A stretch of 64,000 nucleotides of DNA from Streptomyces nojiriensis (GCF_017639205.1 NZ_CP071139.1:5455501-5519500), one strand, 5' to 3'. Shown: positions 15,817 through 26,308, counted from the stretch's first letter. Notes: a model not told the origin generated them from the sequence alone. Program-made: numbers and translations.

Positions 15817-17445
<1,629 letters not shown>

Positions 17446-17464
17446 TCGCGCGCACCACGCCTGG

Positions 17465-17498
17465 AAGGCCCCGTTCCGCAGCTGCGGAACGGGGCCTT
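17465..17498 (+). terminator. Terminator after groEL1
   Basis: A perfect 34-base palindrome (17 bases on each side of the centre at 17481/17482) lies 20 bases after the groEL1 stop. It would form a very stable hairpin, and as a palindrome it can serve both strands, so it may also stop transcription of the convergent SnoaL-like gene. Confidence 0.9.
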
Positions 17499-17524
17499 CC
17501 CGTTGCCTTCCCCGTGATGGGGCC

Positions 17525-18235
17525 TCAGGTTCCGTACGGGGAACCCGTTCCGCCCATCTGCTGCTGCAGGGCTCCGGGGTTGTAGTGCCACCAACCCTCG
17601 ATGATCTCTCCCTCCAGGCACCGGAACGTGGTGCTCCCGGACAGGTAGTACGTCTTCCCGGTCGGTGCGACTCCCATGAACGAGCCCTTGTGGACGCCGG
17701 TCCAGTTCCACACCGTCGTGACCATGTCGCCTTCGGCCAGCTGGGCCGTCGGCTCGAAGGTCATGTCGAAGGCCGCGCGCCACGTCTCCATGTCCGACTT
17801 CATGGCATCGCGTCCGACGACGGTGGACTCCGCCCTGCTGGCGTCGTGGTTGATGTAGTTCGTCGCGAAGCACTCGTCGAGGACGCTCATGTTCCCCACC
17901 ATGGCCGCTTCTTCGAACACCCGGTTGGCGAGCTGCTTGTTGAGGTGCTCATCGCGGACCACGTCGAGGTTCATGAACTTCGGCATGCCTTCGCAGAGAG
18001 CCACCATCTCCTGGAACATCCGGTCCGTTTCGGGGAGGTGGGAGTTCTTCATGGCCTCCTCGTACGAGGCGAACTCCACCATGTCCACGTAGTGGTTCCG
18101 GGCCTCGCGGTCCTGGCCGATCATCGTGTGCGTGGCGGTGCGCCTGCCGCTGCTCTGCTCCGCCCAGCGGTCGATGAGCGCGTTCATCTCGTCGAACCGC
18201 CTGGTCTCATAATCGATCACTTGTACGAATGTCAT
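17525..18235 (-). CDS. Two-domain protein: ABM-like barrel plus SnoaL-like ester cyclase
   Basis: A 236-residue soluble protein. Residues 1-97 look like a dimeric alpha/beta barrel (TFVQVIDYETRRFDEMNALI ... NHYVDMVEFASYEEAM). Residues about 105-225 match the SnoaL/NTF2-like fold of polyketide cyclases and related proteins (ANRVFEEAAMVGNMSVLDECF, YINHDAS, then TTVWNWTGVHKGSFMGVAPTGK and IEGWWHYNPGALQQQMG near the end). The C-terminal domain's family is mostly annotated as ester cyclase. No biosynthetic gene cluster surrounds it, so a polyketide role is unlikely. The ATG start has no obvious ribosome site. Confidence 0.75.
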   Translation of the reverse strand: MTFVQVIDYETRRFDEMNALIDRWAEQSSGRRTATHTMIGQDREARNHYVDMVEFASYEEAMKNSHLPETDRMFQEMVALCEGMPKFMNLDVVRDEHLNKQLANRVFEEAAMVGNMSVLDECFATNYINHDASRAESTVVGRDAMKSDMETWRAAFDMTFEPTAQLAEGDMVTTVWNWTGVHKGSFMGVAPTGKTYYLSGSTTFRCLEGEIIEGWWHYNPGALQQQMGGTGSPYGT

Positions 18236-18331
18236 CGCGTCGCCTCCCGCGCTGGATGGGACAGGTCCAGTTTAGGGAGATTTCGCCTGGTTGGCTGCTT
18301 GTGGCGGGGCCCCTCGGGGCGCTCTCCAGGG

Positions 18332-19105
18332 CTACTGGGGGCCGTACTTGCGGCCCGTGCGCGAGGACATCCCGCCCAGCAGTCCGCGCGGCGTCAGCTT
18401 CACCACGCCCATCAGCGCCTTGTACCGCGGGTCCGGGATCGACACCGTCTTCCCGCGGGCCAGGTCGGCCAGGGCCGCGGCCACCAGCTTGTCGGCGTCC
18501 AGCCACATCCAGCCGGGGATGTTGTCCGTGCCCATGCCGGCCCGCTGGTGGAACTCCGTCCGGACGAAGCCGGGGCACAGCGCCATCAGCCGCACCCCGG
18601 ACCCGCCCAGGTCCCGCGCCGCGCCCTGGGTGAACTGCACGACCCAGGCCTTGCTCGCCCCGTACGTGCCGCGCGGTACGAAGGCGGCCACCGACGCCAC
18701 GTTGATCACGCCGCCGCGGCCGCGTGAGCGCATCGACTCCGTGGCCGCCGAGGTCAGCCGCAGGACCGCCTCGATGTGCACCTTCAGCATGGTCAGCTCG
18801 TCGGCCATGGAGACTTCGAGGTAGCGGCCCTTGTTGCCGAAGCCCGCGTTGTTGACCAGCAGGTCCACCGGGTGGGTGCGGTCGCCCAGGCGCTGCTCGA
18901 CCGCCGCGATGCCCTCGTCCGTGGAGAGGTCGGCGGCCAGCACCTCGGCCTCGATTCCGTGCCGGTCGTGCAGCTCGGTGGCCTGCTCGCCGAGCCGCTT
19001 CGTGTCGCGTGCCACCAGCACCAGATTGTGCCCCTGGGCGGCCAGCCGCCGGGCGAAGGCGGCGCCGATGCCCGCCGTGGATCCCGTAATCAACGCAGTC
19101 GTCAT
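18332..19105 (-). CDS. Short-chain dehydrogenase/reductase
   Basis: A 257-residue classical SDR. The cofactor motif TGSTAGIG is at residues 8-15, with the ARD stretch after strand 2 suggesting NADP(H). NNAGFGNKG gives the NNAG motif, and the catalytic Ser and Tyr-Lys lie in NVASVAAFVPRGTYGASKAW. The C-terminus is typical of SDRs acting on acyl or ketone substrates, but the substrate is unknown. It starts with ATG and precedes the SnoaL-like gene on the same strand by 96 bases. It follows the MOSC gene by 31 bases. Confidence 0.9.
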   Translation of the reverse strand: MTTALITGSTAGIGAAFARRLAAQGHNLVLVARDTKRLGEQATELHDRHGIEAEVLAADLSTDEGIAAVEQRLGDRTHPVDLLVNNAGFGNKGRYLEVSMADELTMLKVHIEAVLRLTSAATESMRSRGRGGVINVASVAAFVPRGTYGASKAWVVQFTQGAARDLGGSGVRLMALCPGFVRTEFHQRAGMGTDNIPGWMWLDADKLVAAALADLARGKTVSIPDPRYKALMGVVKLTPRGLLGGMSSRTGRKYGPQ

Positions 19106-19136
19106 AGGCGCAACCTAGCTTCCCGGAATGACGGCT

Positions 19137-19832
19137 CTACCGCGCCCCGGCCCCTGCCCCGTGCTTCTCCACGTACAGGCGTACCCGCTCGCGGGCCTCC
19201 GGCTCCATCGCGTCGCCCGCGGCCAGGGTGAGCGGCAGCAGCGCCCGCTCGGTGGTGAAGGCGCGGAACCACATCCGCACCGTGACGTCGTGGTCCGGCC
19301 GGTGGATGATCCGGATCGGGTCGCCGGGGGAGACCGAACCCTCCTCGATCACCCGCAGATACGCGCCCGGCCGGGCCTCCTCGGTGAACCGCTTGACCCA
19401 GCCGGCCTCTCCCATGGCTCCCTGGAAGGTCCGGCACGGGATGCGGGCCGAGGCCACTTCGAGGACGAGGTCCGCGCCGACCCGCCAGCGGTCGCCGATC
19501 CGCGCCGCGTTCAGGTCGATGCCGGAGGTGGTGAGGTTCTCGCCGAAGAGCCCGCCGGGCAGCTCGCGGCCCAGCAGGTGCTCCCACAGGTCCAGGTCCT
19601 CGCGGGCGTACGCGTAGACGGCCTGGTGGTCGCCGCCGTGGTGGCGCCGGTCGAAGACCGCGTCACCCTCCAGGCCGCTGCCGAGGCCGGTGGCCTTCGG
19701 GCCCGGGGCGACGACGCGGACCGGTCCGGGGACGGGGCGCTTGCCGATGCCCGTCACCCCGCCCTCCGCGTCCGTGTAGTCGGCGGCCGTGGCGCGGCCG
19801 AGGTTCACAGAGATCAAGTGCATGGAGCCCAT
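19137..19832 (-). CDS. MOSC-domain protein (YiiM-like)
   Basis: A 231-residue MOSC protein. The MOSC core shows GLEGDAVFDRRHHGGDHQAVYAY near the start, FGENLTTSG, and the conserved Cys in ARIPCRTFQ, the residue thought to carry molybdenum-cofactor sulfur or to bind it. YiiM-like proteins reduce N-hydroxylated substrates with MoCo. It is divergent from a LysR regulator 80 bases away, which makes regulation of this gene by that protein likely. Confidence 0.88.
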   Translation of the reverse strand: MGSMHLISVNLGRATAADYTDAEGGVTGIGKRPVPGPVRVVAPGPKATGLGSGLEGDAVFDRRHHGGDHQAVYAYAREDLDLWEHLLGRELPGGLFGENLTTSGIDLNAARIGDRWRVGADLVLEVASARIPCRTFQGAMGEAGWVKRFTEEARPGAYLRVIEEGSVSPGDPIRIIHRPDHDVTVRMWFRAFTTERALLPLTLAAGDAMEPEARERVRLYVEKHGAGAGAR

Positions 19833-19912
19833 GGGACCACGCTAACCCCAGCCGCCCCAAAGCGACTCTGGAGTATTCGCGTGGAAATCAAAGTAGGGCT
19901 TATGCTCGAAGG

Positions 19913-20812
19913 GTGATCGAAGCACGCCATCTCCGGGTCCTGCGCGCCGTCGCCGGGACCGGGTCCTTCTCCGCCGCGGCCCGCGAGCTCGGCTGCACCC
20001 AGCCCGCCGTCTCCCAGCAGATGAAGGCGCTGGAGCAGTCGGCCGGCACCCCGCTGCTCATCCGCACCGGCCGCGAGATGCGGCTGACCCAGGCGGGCGA
20101 GGCCCTGGTCCGCCACGCCGCGGGGATCCTGGCCGGGCTGACCGCCGCCGAGGAGGAGGTCGCGGCCATCGCCGGGCTGCGCGCGGGCCGGGTCCGGCTC
20201 GTGTCCTTCCCCAGCGGCAGCTCCACGCTGGTGCCGACCGCGCTCGCGGCAATGCGCGCCGAGCACCCGGGGACCCGTATCTCGCTGGTCGAGGCGGAGC
20301 CGCCGCGTTCGGTGGAGATGCTGCGCGAGGGCGACTGTGACCTGGCGCTGGCCTTCCGCTACGGCGGGGCGGACCATTCCGCGGCGGAGTGGGACGACCT
20401 CGTGGTGCGGCCGCTGCTGACCGACCGGCTCGTCGGGCTGGTCCCGGAGGGGCACCGGCTGGCCGGTGCGGAGCGCGTGGGCATGGCGGAGCTCGCGGAC
20501 GAACCCTGGATCGCGGGCTGTCCGCGCTGCCGCCGCCACCTGGTGGACGTGTGCGAGGGCGCGGGCTTCACCCCGCGCATCGACTTCGCCACCGACGACT
20601 ACCCCGCGGTGGTCGGCCTGGTCGGCGCGGGGCTGGGCGTCGCGGTGCTGCCGGAGCTCGCGGTGGAGTCCGTACGGGCCAAGGGCGTGAGCACGGTGGC
20701 GGTGGAGCCGGCCGTCGAGCGGGAGGTCGTGGCACTGACCCTGCCCGACCTGGCCCGGGTGCCGGCCGTGGCCGCGACCCTGGCCGAGCTGGAGCGGGCG
20801 GCCGCGCGCTGA
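19913..20812 (+). CDS. LysR-family transcriptional regulator
   Basis: A 299-residue LysR regulator. The N-terminal helix-turn-helix is typical (HLRVLRAVAGTGSFSAAARELGCTQPAVSQQMKALEQ in order), followed by the two-lobed effector-binding domain (about residues 90-295). CPRCRRH near residue 203 is a Cys pair that could bind metal or sense redox state. The GTG at 19913 is divergent from the MOSC gene; LysR regulators commonly control their divergent neighbour. Confidence 0.92.
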   Translation: MIEARHLRVLRAVAGTGSFSAAARELGCTQPAVSQQMKALEQSAGTPLLIRTGREMRLTQAGEALVRHAAGILAGLTAAEEEVAAIAGLRAGRVRLVSFPSGSSTLVPTALAAMRAEHPGTRISLVEAEPPRSVEMLREGDCDLALAFRYGGADHSAAEWDDLVVRPLLTDRLVGLVPEGHRLAGAERVGMAELADEPWIAGCPRCRRHLVDVCEGAGFTPRIDFATDDYPAVVGLVGAGLGVAVLPELAVESVRAKGVSTVAVEPAVEREVVALTLPDLARVPAVAATLAELERAAAR

Positions 20813-20945
20813 TCCCCGGCCGGGCGCCGACCCGCGTCCGCCCCCGGCGGCGGCCGGGGGCGCACACGTCGCAGGGCCTGGTACGGCCGAACGGGTGAAA
20901 CGGGGGCCGGGCGGCGACACGCCCGGGGTGTGCTGGTGATTCGAG

Positions 20946-20967
20946 GAAACGTTCCTTCGGACGTTTC
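20946..20967. terminator. Bidirectional hairpin between lysR and whiD
   Basis: A 7-base inverted repeat (20946-20952 and 20961-20967) with an 8-base loop sits between the convergent LysR and whiD genes. It is the only structure noticed in this 163-base gap. Confidence 0.5.
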
Positions 20968-20975
20968 TGCGACTC

Positions 20976-21302
20976 TCAGTTCGGCGCGATCGGTCCGATC
21001 GCAGTCGACGCGGGGATCAGGCGGTGTCGGGCGCGGCCCATCAGTTCCTCGCGCTCGTCCTCGGTGAGGCCGCCCCACACCCCGTAGGGCTCTCGGACGG
21101 CGAGTGCGTGCGCGGCGCATTCCGAACGCACCGGGCATCTCATGCAGACCTCTTTAGCCGAGGCCTCGCGCGCGCTCCTGGCCGCGCCCCGCTCGCCTTC
21201 CGGGTGGAAGAAGAGAGAGCTGTCGACCCCGCGGCAGGCGGCTAGCAGCTGCCAGTCCCAGAGGTCGGCGTTCGGTCCGGGGAGGCGGGAGAAATCTGCC
21301 AT
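20976..21302 (-). CDS. whiD: WhiB-like iron-sulfur transcription factor WhiD
   Basis: A 108-residue WhiB-family protein with the four Fe-S ligands C23, C53, C56 and C62 (LAACRG, EVCMRCPV, SECAAHA) and the family turn GVWGG. WhiB-like proteins carry a [4Fe-4S] cluster and act with the principal sigma factor. The position divergent from bldM and next to shbA and guaB matches whiD (SCO4767) of S. coelicolor, needed for spore maturation. The ATG at 21302 has GAGGGA about 6 bases upstream. The longer upstream frame lacks any support. Confidence 0.93.
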   Translation of the reverse strand: MADFSRLPGPNADLWDWQLLAACRGVDSSLFFHPEGERGAARSAREASAKEVCMRCPVRSECAAHALAVREPYGVWGGLTEDEREELMGRARHRLIPASTAIGPIAPN

Positions 21303-21682
21303 TGGTAGTCCCTCTTGGTGCCGGTACTGAGGCGGATACGGTCCATGTCTCCACACCTACTGTCGGAGTAGATGTAAATATGACTCATTGGGAATCTAGC
21401 CTCAGACACGTGCCAAACGGAAGGAAAGCCGCCAAATAGGGCATAGCTCCAGATGGAGGACAAGCGGCTCGTGGCTCCTGCGCCGTGATCGCTTCCTCAC
21501 GTAGAGTGCTGAAGGTGTCCGTCCGACCCGTAACTCTTTCGAGTGACCATCGTTGAGAGTGCGAAGGCGGTTGAACCAATAAGTTCTCGGACAGGTGTCC
21601 GGGGGCATCGACCGCACAGGTGACGATACGTACCAGCCTGGAGGCTCAAGGTGACGCGCATCAGCAGCTGCGGAGGGCGGTC
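21303..21682. promoter_or_regulatory. Divergent whiD/bldM regulatory region
   Basis: A 380-base gap between two developmental regulator genes. Besides the sigma-BldN promoter, it holds three GACAC/GTGTC pentamers (21405-21409, 21515-21519, 21595-21599), the core recognised by WhiA. This pentamer is short, so chance occurrence is possible. No open frame here is credible. Confidence 0.5.
21529..21556 (+). promoter_or_regulatory. Sigma-BldN promoter of bldM
   Basis: CGTAAC (21529-21534), a 16-base spacer, then CGTTGA (21551-21556) is an exact match to the consensus known for the developmental ECF sigma factor BldN. It lies about 127 bases before the bldM start. In S. coelicolor bldM has a BldN-dependent promoter, so the pattern and context agree. 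Confidence 0.92.
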
Positions 21683-22294
21683 ATGACATCCGTCCTCGTC
21701 TGCGACGACTCCCCGCTTGCCCGAGAGGCGCTCCGTCGCGCGGTTGCCACCGTGCCCGGCGTCGAGCGTGTGACGACGGCTGCCAACGGCGAGGAAGTCC
21801 TCCGCCGCTGGGGCGCCGACCGCTCCGACCTGATTCTGATGGATGTACGGATGCCCGGGCTGGGCGGTGTGGAGACGGTCCGCCGGCTGCTCTCGGCCGA
21901 CCCCGGCGCCCGCATCATCATGCTGACGGTCGCCGAGGACCTGGACGGCGTGGCCCTCGCGGTCGCCGCCGGCGCCCGTGGGTACCTGCACAAGGACGCC
22001 TCGCGCGCCGAACTGCGGGCCACGGTCACCCAGGCCCTCGCCGACCCGACCTGGCGACTGGCGCCGCGCCGGCTCCGCTCGGCCGAGATGGGCGCCGCGC
22101 CCACGCTCACCGCGCGTGAGATCCAGGTGCTGGAGGGCATGAGCCACGGCCGGTCCAACGCGGAGATCGGGCGCGAGCTCTTCCTCTCCGAGGACACGGT
22201 CAAGACGCACGCCCGCCGACTGTTCAAGAAGCTCGGCGCCTCGGACCGGGCGCACGCCGTGGCACTCGGTTTCCGCTGGGGTCTGGTCCGCTGA
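21683..22294 (+). CDS. bldM: Developmental response regulator BldM
   Basis: A 203-residue orphan regulator, the length known for BldM. The receiver domain starts MTSVLVCDDSPLAREALRRA, with the phosphorylation-site equivalent D54 in ILMDVRMPGLGG. The C-terminal LuxR/FixJ helix-turn-helix reads LTAREIQVLEGMSHGRSNAEI followed by SEDTVKTHARRLFKKL. The ATG at 21683 with GGAGGG upstream was chosen over an in-frame ATG at 21620. BldM is required for aerial mycelium genes and works as a homodimer or with WhiI. No cognate kinase is adjacent, as expected. Confidence 0.97.
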   Translation: MTSVLVCDDSPLAREALRRAVATVPGVERVTTAANGEEVLRRWGADRSDLILMDVRMPGLGGVETVRRLLSADPGARIIMLTVAEDLDGVALAVAAGARGYLHKDASRAELRATVTQALADPTWRLAPRRLRSAEMGAAPTLTAREIQVLEGMSHGRSNAEIGRELFLSEDTVKTHARRLFKKLGASDRAHAVALGFRWGLVR

Positions 22295-22561
22295 CCTCCC
22301 GGTCGCGGCCGGGCCCGGCCCGGTCCGCCGCAGGCCGCGGATCGTCGAGAGAGGTCCCGTCCGCCACCCGCGGACGGGGCGGCGCGCCGCCCTCGACGGC
22401 TCCTGTTGTCGAGGGCATCCCTGTCCCCGCCGTACCCGGTGCGCACCCGGGGGTTGGCGGGGCACAATCCGGGGGACGTCTCGCTTCGTGCGCGATGCCG
22501 CATCCTTGAGGGTGTGGAGTCTCTCGGGGACTATTCGGCCGAGCGGGAGGGGAGGGCGCAG

Positions 22562-23284
22562 ATGATGAGTTCCGGCGCACCTGCTCATAACGCTTCGATG
22601 CACAACAAGGGCCATGGCGGCGCGGATGCTCCGGCGCCAAGGCACCATGGATTGATGCGCGACGACGAGGCCCTGGGGTCACCCGCGGCCACAGGCCCGA
22701 CCGGCGCCGCCAAAGGCGGCAGTGCCGGGGGCGTCAGCGCGCTCGTACGCAGGGCGGTGGAGGGTGACGAGCAGGCCACGCACGACCTGCTGGCCTTCGT
22801 GCACCCCCTCGCGATCCGCTACTGCCGCACCCGGCTCTCGCGATTGCCGGGTGACGCTCGTCACTTCGTCGAGGACCTGGCGCAGGAGGTCTGCGTCGCA
22901 GTCCTGATGGCGCTGCCGCGCTACCGGGACACCGGGCGGCCCTTCGAGGCCTTCGTCTTCGCCATCGCCGCGCACAAGGTCGCCGACCTGCAGCGGGCCG
23001 CCATGCGGCACCCGGGCAGCACGGCCGTGCCCTCCGACGAGATGCCGGAGCGGCCCGACGACTCGCTGGGCCCGGAGGAGCGCGCGCTGCTCAGCAGCGA
23101 CGCCGCCTGGGCCAAGAAGCTGCTGGCCAACCTTCCGGAGAACCAGCGCGAGCTCCTCGTGCTGCGGGTGGCCGTCGGGCTGACCGCGGAGGAGACCGGG
23201 CAGATGCTCGGAATGTCCCCGGGGGCCGTGCGGGTGGCCCAGCACCGCGCGCTCAGCCGGCTGCGGGCACTCGCCGAGCAGTAG
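22562..23284 (+). CDS. shbA: ECF-type RNA polymerase sigma factor ShbA
   Basis: A 240-residue sigma-70 family protein. After a Gly/Ala-rich N-terminus, region 2 is visible (HDLLAFVHPLAIRYCRTRLSR, EDLAQEVCVAVLMALPRY, FEAFVFAIAAHKVADLQR) and region 4 at the end (LPENQRELLVLRVAVGLTAEE, SPGAVRVAQHRALSRLRAL). The position between bldM and guaB matches SCO4769, the ShbA sigma factor that drives transcription of hrdB in Streptomyces; mycobacterial SigD is related. The ATG at 22562 has GGAGGG upstream. A shorter start at 22655 is also possible. No anti-sigma gene is adjacent. Confidence 0.88.
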   Translation: MMSSGAPAHNASMHNKGHGGADAPAPRHHGLMRDDEALGSPAATGPTGAAKGGSAGGVSALVRRAVEGDEQATHDLLAFVHPLAIRYCRTRLSRLPGDARHFVEDLAQEVCVAVLMALPRYRDTGRPFEAFVFAIAAHKVADLQRAAMRHPGSTAVPSDEMPERPDDSLGPEERALLSSDAAWAKKLLANLPENQRELLVLRVAVGLTAEETGQMLGMSPGAVRVAQHRALSRLRALAEQ

Positions 23285-23527
23285 GCGGCCGCGTGCATGC
23301 CCTCGGGGCCCTGGCGGCCCCGGGAGCCCGGCGAGGGCCGTGCCGGTCCGTGCGCCACCGCGGCGGTCCGCGCCGGCGGCTCGGCGTAGCTCTGCGTGGG
23401 GCTCGGTCGCGGGCCGCAATCGTAGGAAACGACGAATCTTCTGCTTGACCTTGGTCGTGGAATGAGACGCGTCGGGATCCCGTTAGCATGGACATCCGCG
23501 CTGAGCAAGACCATTTGGGAAGGTGTC

Positions 23528-25027
23528 ATGACCGCCGACGGAGTGCCCGACAAATTCGCCACGCTCGGACTGACCTACGACGACGTGCTGCTGCTGCCGG
23601 GCGCGTCGGACATGTCGCCTGACGCGATCGACACCTCTTCCCTCATCTCGCGCAACGTGCGCGTGAACGTTCCGCTGCTGTCCGCCGCCATGGACAAGGT
23701 CACCGAGGCCCGCATGGCCATCGCCATGGCCCGTCAGGGTGGCGTCGGCGTACTGCACCGCAACCTCTCCATCACCGACCAGGCCAACCAGGTCGACCTG
23801 GTCAAGCGCTCCGAGTCGGGCATGGTCACCGACCCGATCACGGTGCACCCGGACGCGACGCTGCGCGAGGCCGACGAGCTCTGCGCGAAGTTCCGCATCT
23901 CCGGCGTCCCGGTCACCGACCCCGCCGGCAAGCTCCTCGGCATCGTCACCAACCGCGACATGGCCTTCGAGTCGGACCGCAGCCGCCAGGTGCGCGAGGT
24001 CATGACCCCGATGCCGCTGGTCACGGGCAAGGTCGGCATCTCGGGCGTGGACGCCATGGAGCTGCTGCGCCGCCACAAGATCGAGAAGCTTCCGCTGGTC
24101 GACGACGCGGGCATCCTCAAGGGCCTCATCACGGTCAAGGACTTCGTCAAGGCCGAGAAGTACCCGAACGCCGCCAAGGACAAGGGCGGCCGGCTCCTCG
24201 TCGGCGCGGCCGTCGGCGTCGCCGGCGACGCGTACGAGCGCGCCCAGGCCCTGATCGAGGCGGGCGCCGACTTCATCGTCGTCGACACCGCCCACGGTCA
24301 CTCCCGCCTGGTCGGCGACATGGTCGCCAAGATCAAGTCGAACTCCACCGTCGACGTCATCGGCGGCAACGTCGCCACGCGTGATGGCGCCCAGGCGCTG
24401 ATCGACGCCGGCTGCGACGGCATCAAGGTCGGCGTCGGCCCCGGCTCCATCTGCACCACCCGCGTCGTCGCCGGCATCGGCGTTCCGCAGGTCACCGCGA
24501 TCTACGAGGCCTCGCTCGCCGCCAAGGCGGCCGGCGTCCCGGTCATCGGCGACGGCGGCCTGCAGTACTCCGGCGACATCGCCAAGGCCCTGGTCGCGGG
24601 CGCCGACACGGTGATGCTCGGCTCGCTGCTCGCGGGCTGCGAGGAGTCCCCGGGTGAGCTGCTCTTCATCAACGGCAAGCAGTTCAAGTCGTACCGCGGC
24701 ATGGGTTCGCTCGGCGCGATGCAGTCCCGCGGCGAGCAGAAGTCCTTCTCCAAGGACCGCTACTTCCAGGAGGGTGTGGGCGGCGACGACAAGCTCATCC
24801 CCGAGGGCATCGAGGGCCAGGTTCCCTACCGCGGCCCGCTCTCCGCGGTCGTGCACCAGCTCGTCGGCGGCCTGCGCCAGTCGATGTTCTACGTCGGCGG
24901 CCGTACGGTCCCCGAGCTGCAGGACCGCGGCCGGTTCGTCCGGATCACCTCGGCGGGCCTCAAGGAGAGCCACCCGCACGACATCCAGATGACGGTGGAG
25001 GCACCGAACTACTCCCGCAAGGGATAG
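23528..25027 (+). CDS. guaB: Inosine-5'-monophosphate dehydrogenase
   Basis: A 499-residue IMP dehydrogenase, which oxidises IMP to XMP with NAD+ in the first committed step of GMP synthesis. The TIM barrel is interrupted by a Bateman module of two CBS domains (about residues 95-215). The catalytic loop GPGSICTTR carries C309, and the flap shows KSYRGMGSLGAM. GGAAGG precedes the ATG by about 7 bases. The guaB3 gene follows after a terminator-like hairpin, and guaA lies further along in this window. Confidence 0.98.
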   Translation: MTADGVPDKFATLGLTYDDVLLLPGASDMSPDAIDTSSLISRNVRVNVPLLSAAMDKVTEARMAIAMARQGGVGVLHRNLSITDQANQVDLVKRSESGMVTDPITVHPDATLREADELCAKFRISGVPVTDPAGKLLGIVTNRDMAFESDRSRQVREVMTPMPLVTGKVGISGVDAMELLRRHKIEKLPLVDDAGILKGLITVKDFVKAEKYPNAAKDKGGRLLVGAAVGVAGDAYERAQALIEAGADFIVVDTAHGHSRLVGDMVAKIKSNSTVDVIGGNVATRDGAQALIDAGCDGIKVGVGPGSICTTRVVAGIGVPQVTAIYEASLAAKAAGVPVIGDGGLQYSGDIAKALVAGADTVMLGSLLAGCEESPGELLFINGKQFKSYRGMGSLGAMQSRGEQKSFSKDRYFQEGVGGDDKLIPEGIEGQVPYRGPLSAVVHQLVGGLRQSMFYVGGRTVPELQDRGRFVRITSAGLKESHPHDIQMTVEAPNYSRKG

Positions 25028-25040
25028 CAGACCGACCGAG

Positions 25041-25072
25041 AGGGGCGGGCCCGGGTGACCGGGCCCGCCCCT
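25041..25072 (+). terminator. Terminator after guaB
   Basis: A 14-base perfect inverted repeat (25041-25054 and 25059-25072) closes a GTGA tetraloop 14 bases after the guaB stop. It would separate guaB from guaB3 transcription at least partly. Confidence 0.88.
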
Positions 25073-25170
25073 TCGGCGTGGGCCGGTCGTCCGTACAGCG
25101 GTCACCGGAACGCGGGCCCCCGGCGTTCGGGGATACTGGACGGGCAGACCCAGAGGAAAGGCCACCACAC

Positions 25171-26295
25171 GTGACTGAGATCGAGATCGGGCGCGGCAAG
25201 CGCGGCCGCAGGGCGTACGCGTTCGACGACATCGCCATCGTCCCGAGCCGGCGTACCCGGGATCCGAAGGAGGTCTCGATCGCCTGGCAGATCGACGCGT
25301 ACCGCTTCGAGCTCCCCTTCCTGGCCGCCCCCATGGACTCGGTCGTCTCCCCGCAGACCGCCATCCGCATCGGCGAGCTCGGCGGCCTCGGCGTGCTGAA
25401 CCTCGAAGGCCTGTGGACCCGGTACGAGGACCCGCAGCCGCTGCTCGACGAGATCACGGAGCTGGACGAGGACGCGGCCACCCGCCGCCTCCAGGAGATC
25501 TACTCCGCGCCGATCCAGGCGGACCTGATCCGGCAGCGCATCAAGGAGGTCCGCGACTCCGGCGTCGTCACCGCCGCCGCGCTCTCCCCGCAGCGCACCG
25601 CCGAGTTCTCCAAGGCCGTCGTCGACGCGGGCGTGGACATCTTCGTGATCCGCGGCACCACCGTCTCCGCCGAGCACGTGTCGGGCGCCGCCGAGCCGCT
25701 GAACCTCAAGCAGTTCATCTACGAGCTCGACGTCCCGGTCATCGTCGGCGGCTGCGCCACCTACACGGCGGCCCTGCACCTGATGCGCACCGGCGCGGCC
25801 GGTGTCCTCGTCGGCTTCGGCGGCGGCGCCGCGCACACCACGCGCAACGTGCTCGGCATCCAGGTCCCGATGGCGACCGCCGTCGCGGACGTGGCCGCGG
25901 CCCGCCGCGACTACATGGACGAGTCCGGCGGCCGCTACGTGCACGTCATCGCCGACGGCGGCGTGGGCTGGTCCGGCGACATCCCGAAGGCCGTCGCCTG
26001 CGGTGCGGACGCCGTGATGATGGGCTCCCCGCTGGCCCGTGCCACCGACGCGCCCGGCAAGGGCAACCACTGGGGCATGGAGGCCGTCCACGAGGACGTG
26101 CCGCGCGGCAAGAAGGTCGACCTCGGCACCGTGGGCACCACCGAGGAGATCCTCACCGGTCCCTCGCACACCCCGGACGGCTCGATGAACATCTTCGGCG
26201 CGCTGCGCCGCTCGATGGCCACCACCGGCTACAGCGAGCTCAAGGAGTTCCAGCGGGTCGAGGTCACGATCGCGGACTCGCAGCACAGCCGCTGA
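25171..26295 (+). CDS. guaB3: GuaB3-type IMP dehydrogenase-related protein without CBS domains
   Basis: A 374-residue TIM-barrel protein of the IMPDH/GMP reductase family. It has the family N-terminus (AYAFDDIAIVPSRRTRDPKEV), FLAAPMDSVVS, and the phosphate-binding IADGGVGWSGDIPKAVACGADAVMMGSPLA. It lacks CBS domains. At the place where IMPDH and GMP reductase carry the catalytic Cys (GxxCTTR) this protein has AAHTTR, with H222 instead. Related proteins follow guaB in most actinobacteria and some in other phyla reduce GMP, but the residue change makes the activity uncertain. It starts with GTG. Confidence 0.9.
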   Translation: MTEIEIGRGKRGRRAYAFDDIAIVPSRRTRDPKEVSIAWQIDAYRFELPFLAAPMDSVVSPQTAIRIGELGGLGVLNLEGLWTRYEDPQPLLDEITELDEDAATRRLQEIYSAPIQADLIRQRIKEVRDSGVVTAAALSPQRTAEFSKAVVDAGVDIFVIRGTTVSAEHVSGAAEPLNLKQFIYELDVPVIVGGCATYTAALHLMRTGAAGVLVGFGGGAAHTTRNVLGIQVPMATAVADVAAARRDYMDESGGRYVHVIADGGVGWSGDIPKAVACGADAVMMGSPLARATDAPGKGNHWGMEAVHEDVPRGKKVDLGTVGTTEEILTGPSHTPDGSMNIFGALRRSMATTGYSELKEFQRVEVTIADSQHSR

Positions 26296-26308
26296 TCGCT
26301 TCGCCGTA

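Noticed and set aside
23440..23500. A standard promoter (TTGACC and TAGCAT) before guaB
   Set aside because: The two motifs are 33 bases apart, too far for a sigma-70 promoter.
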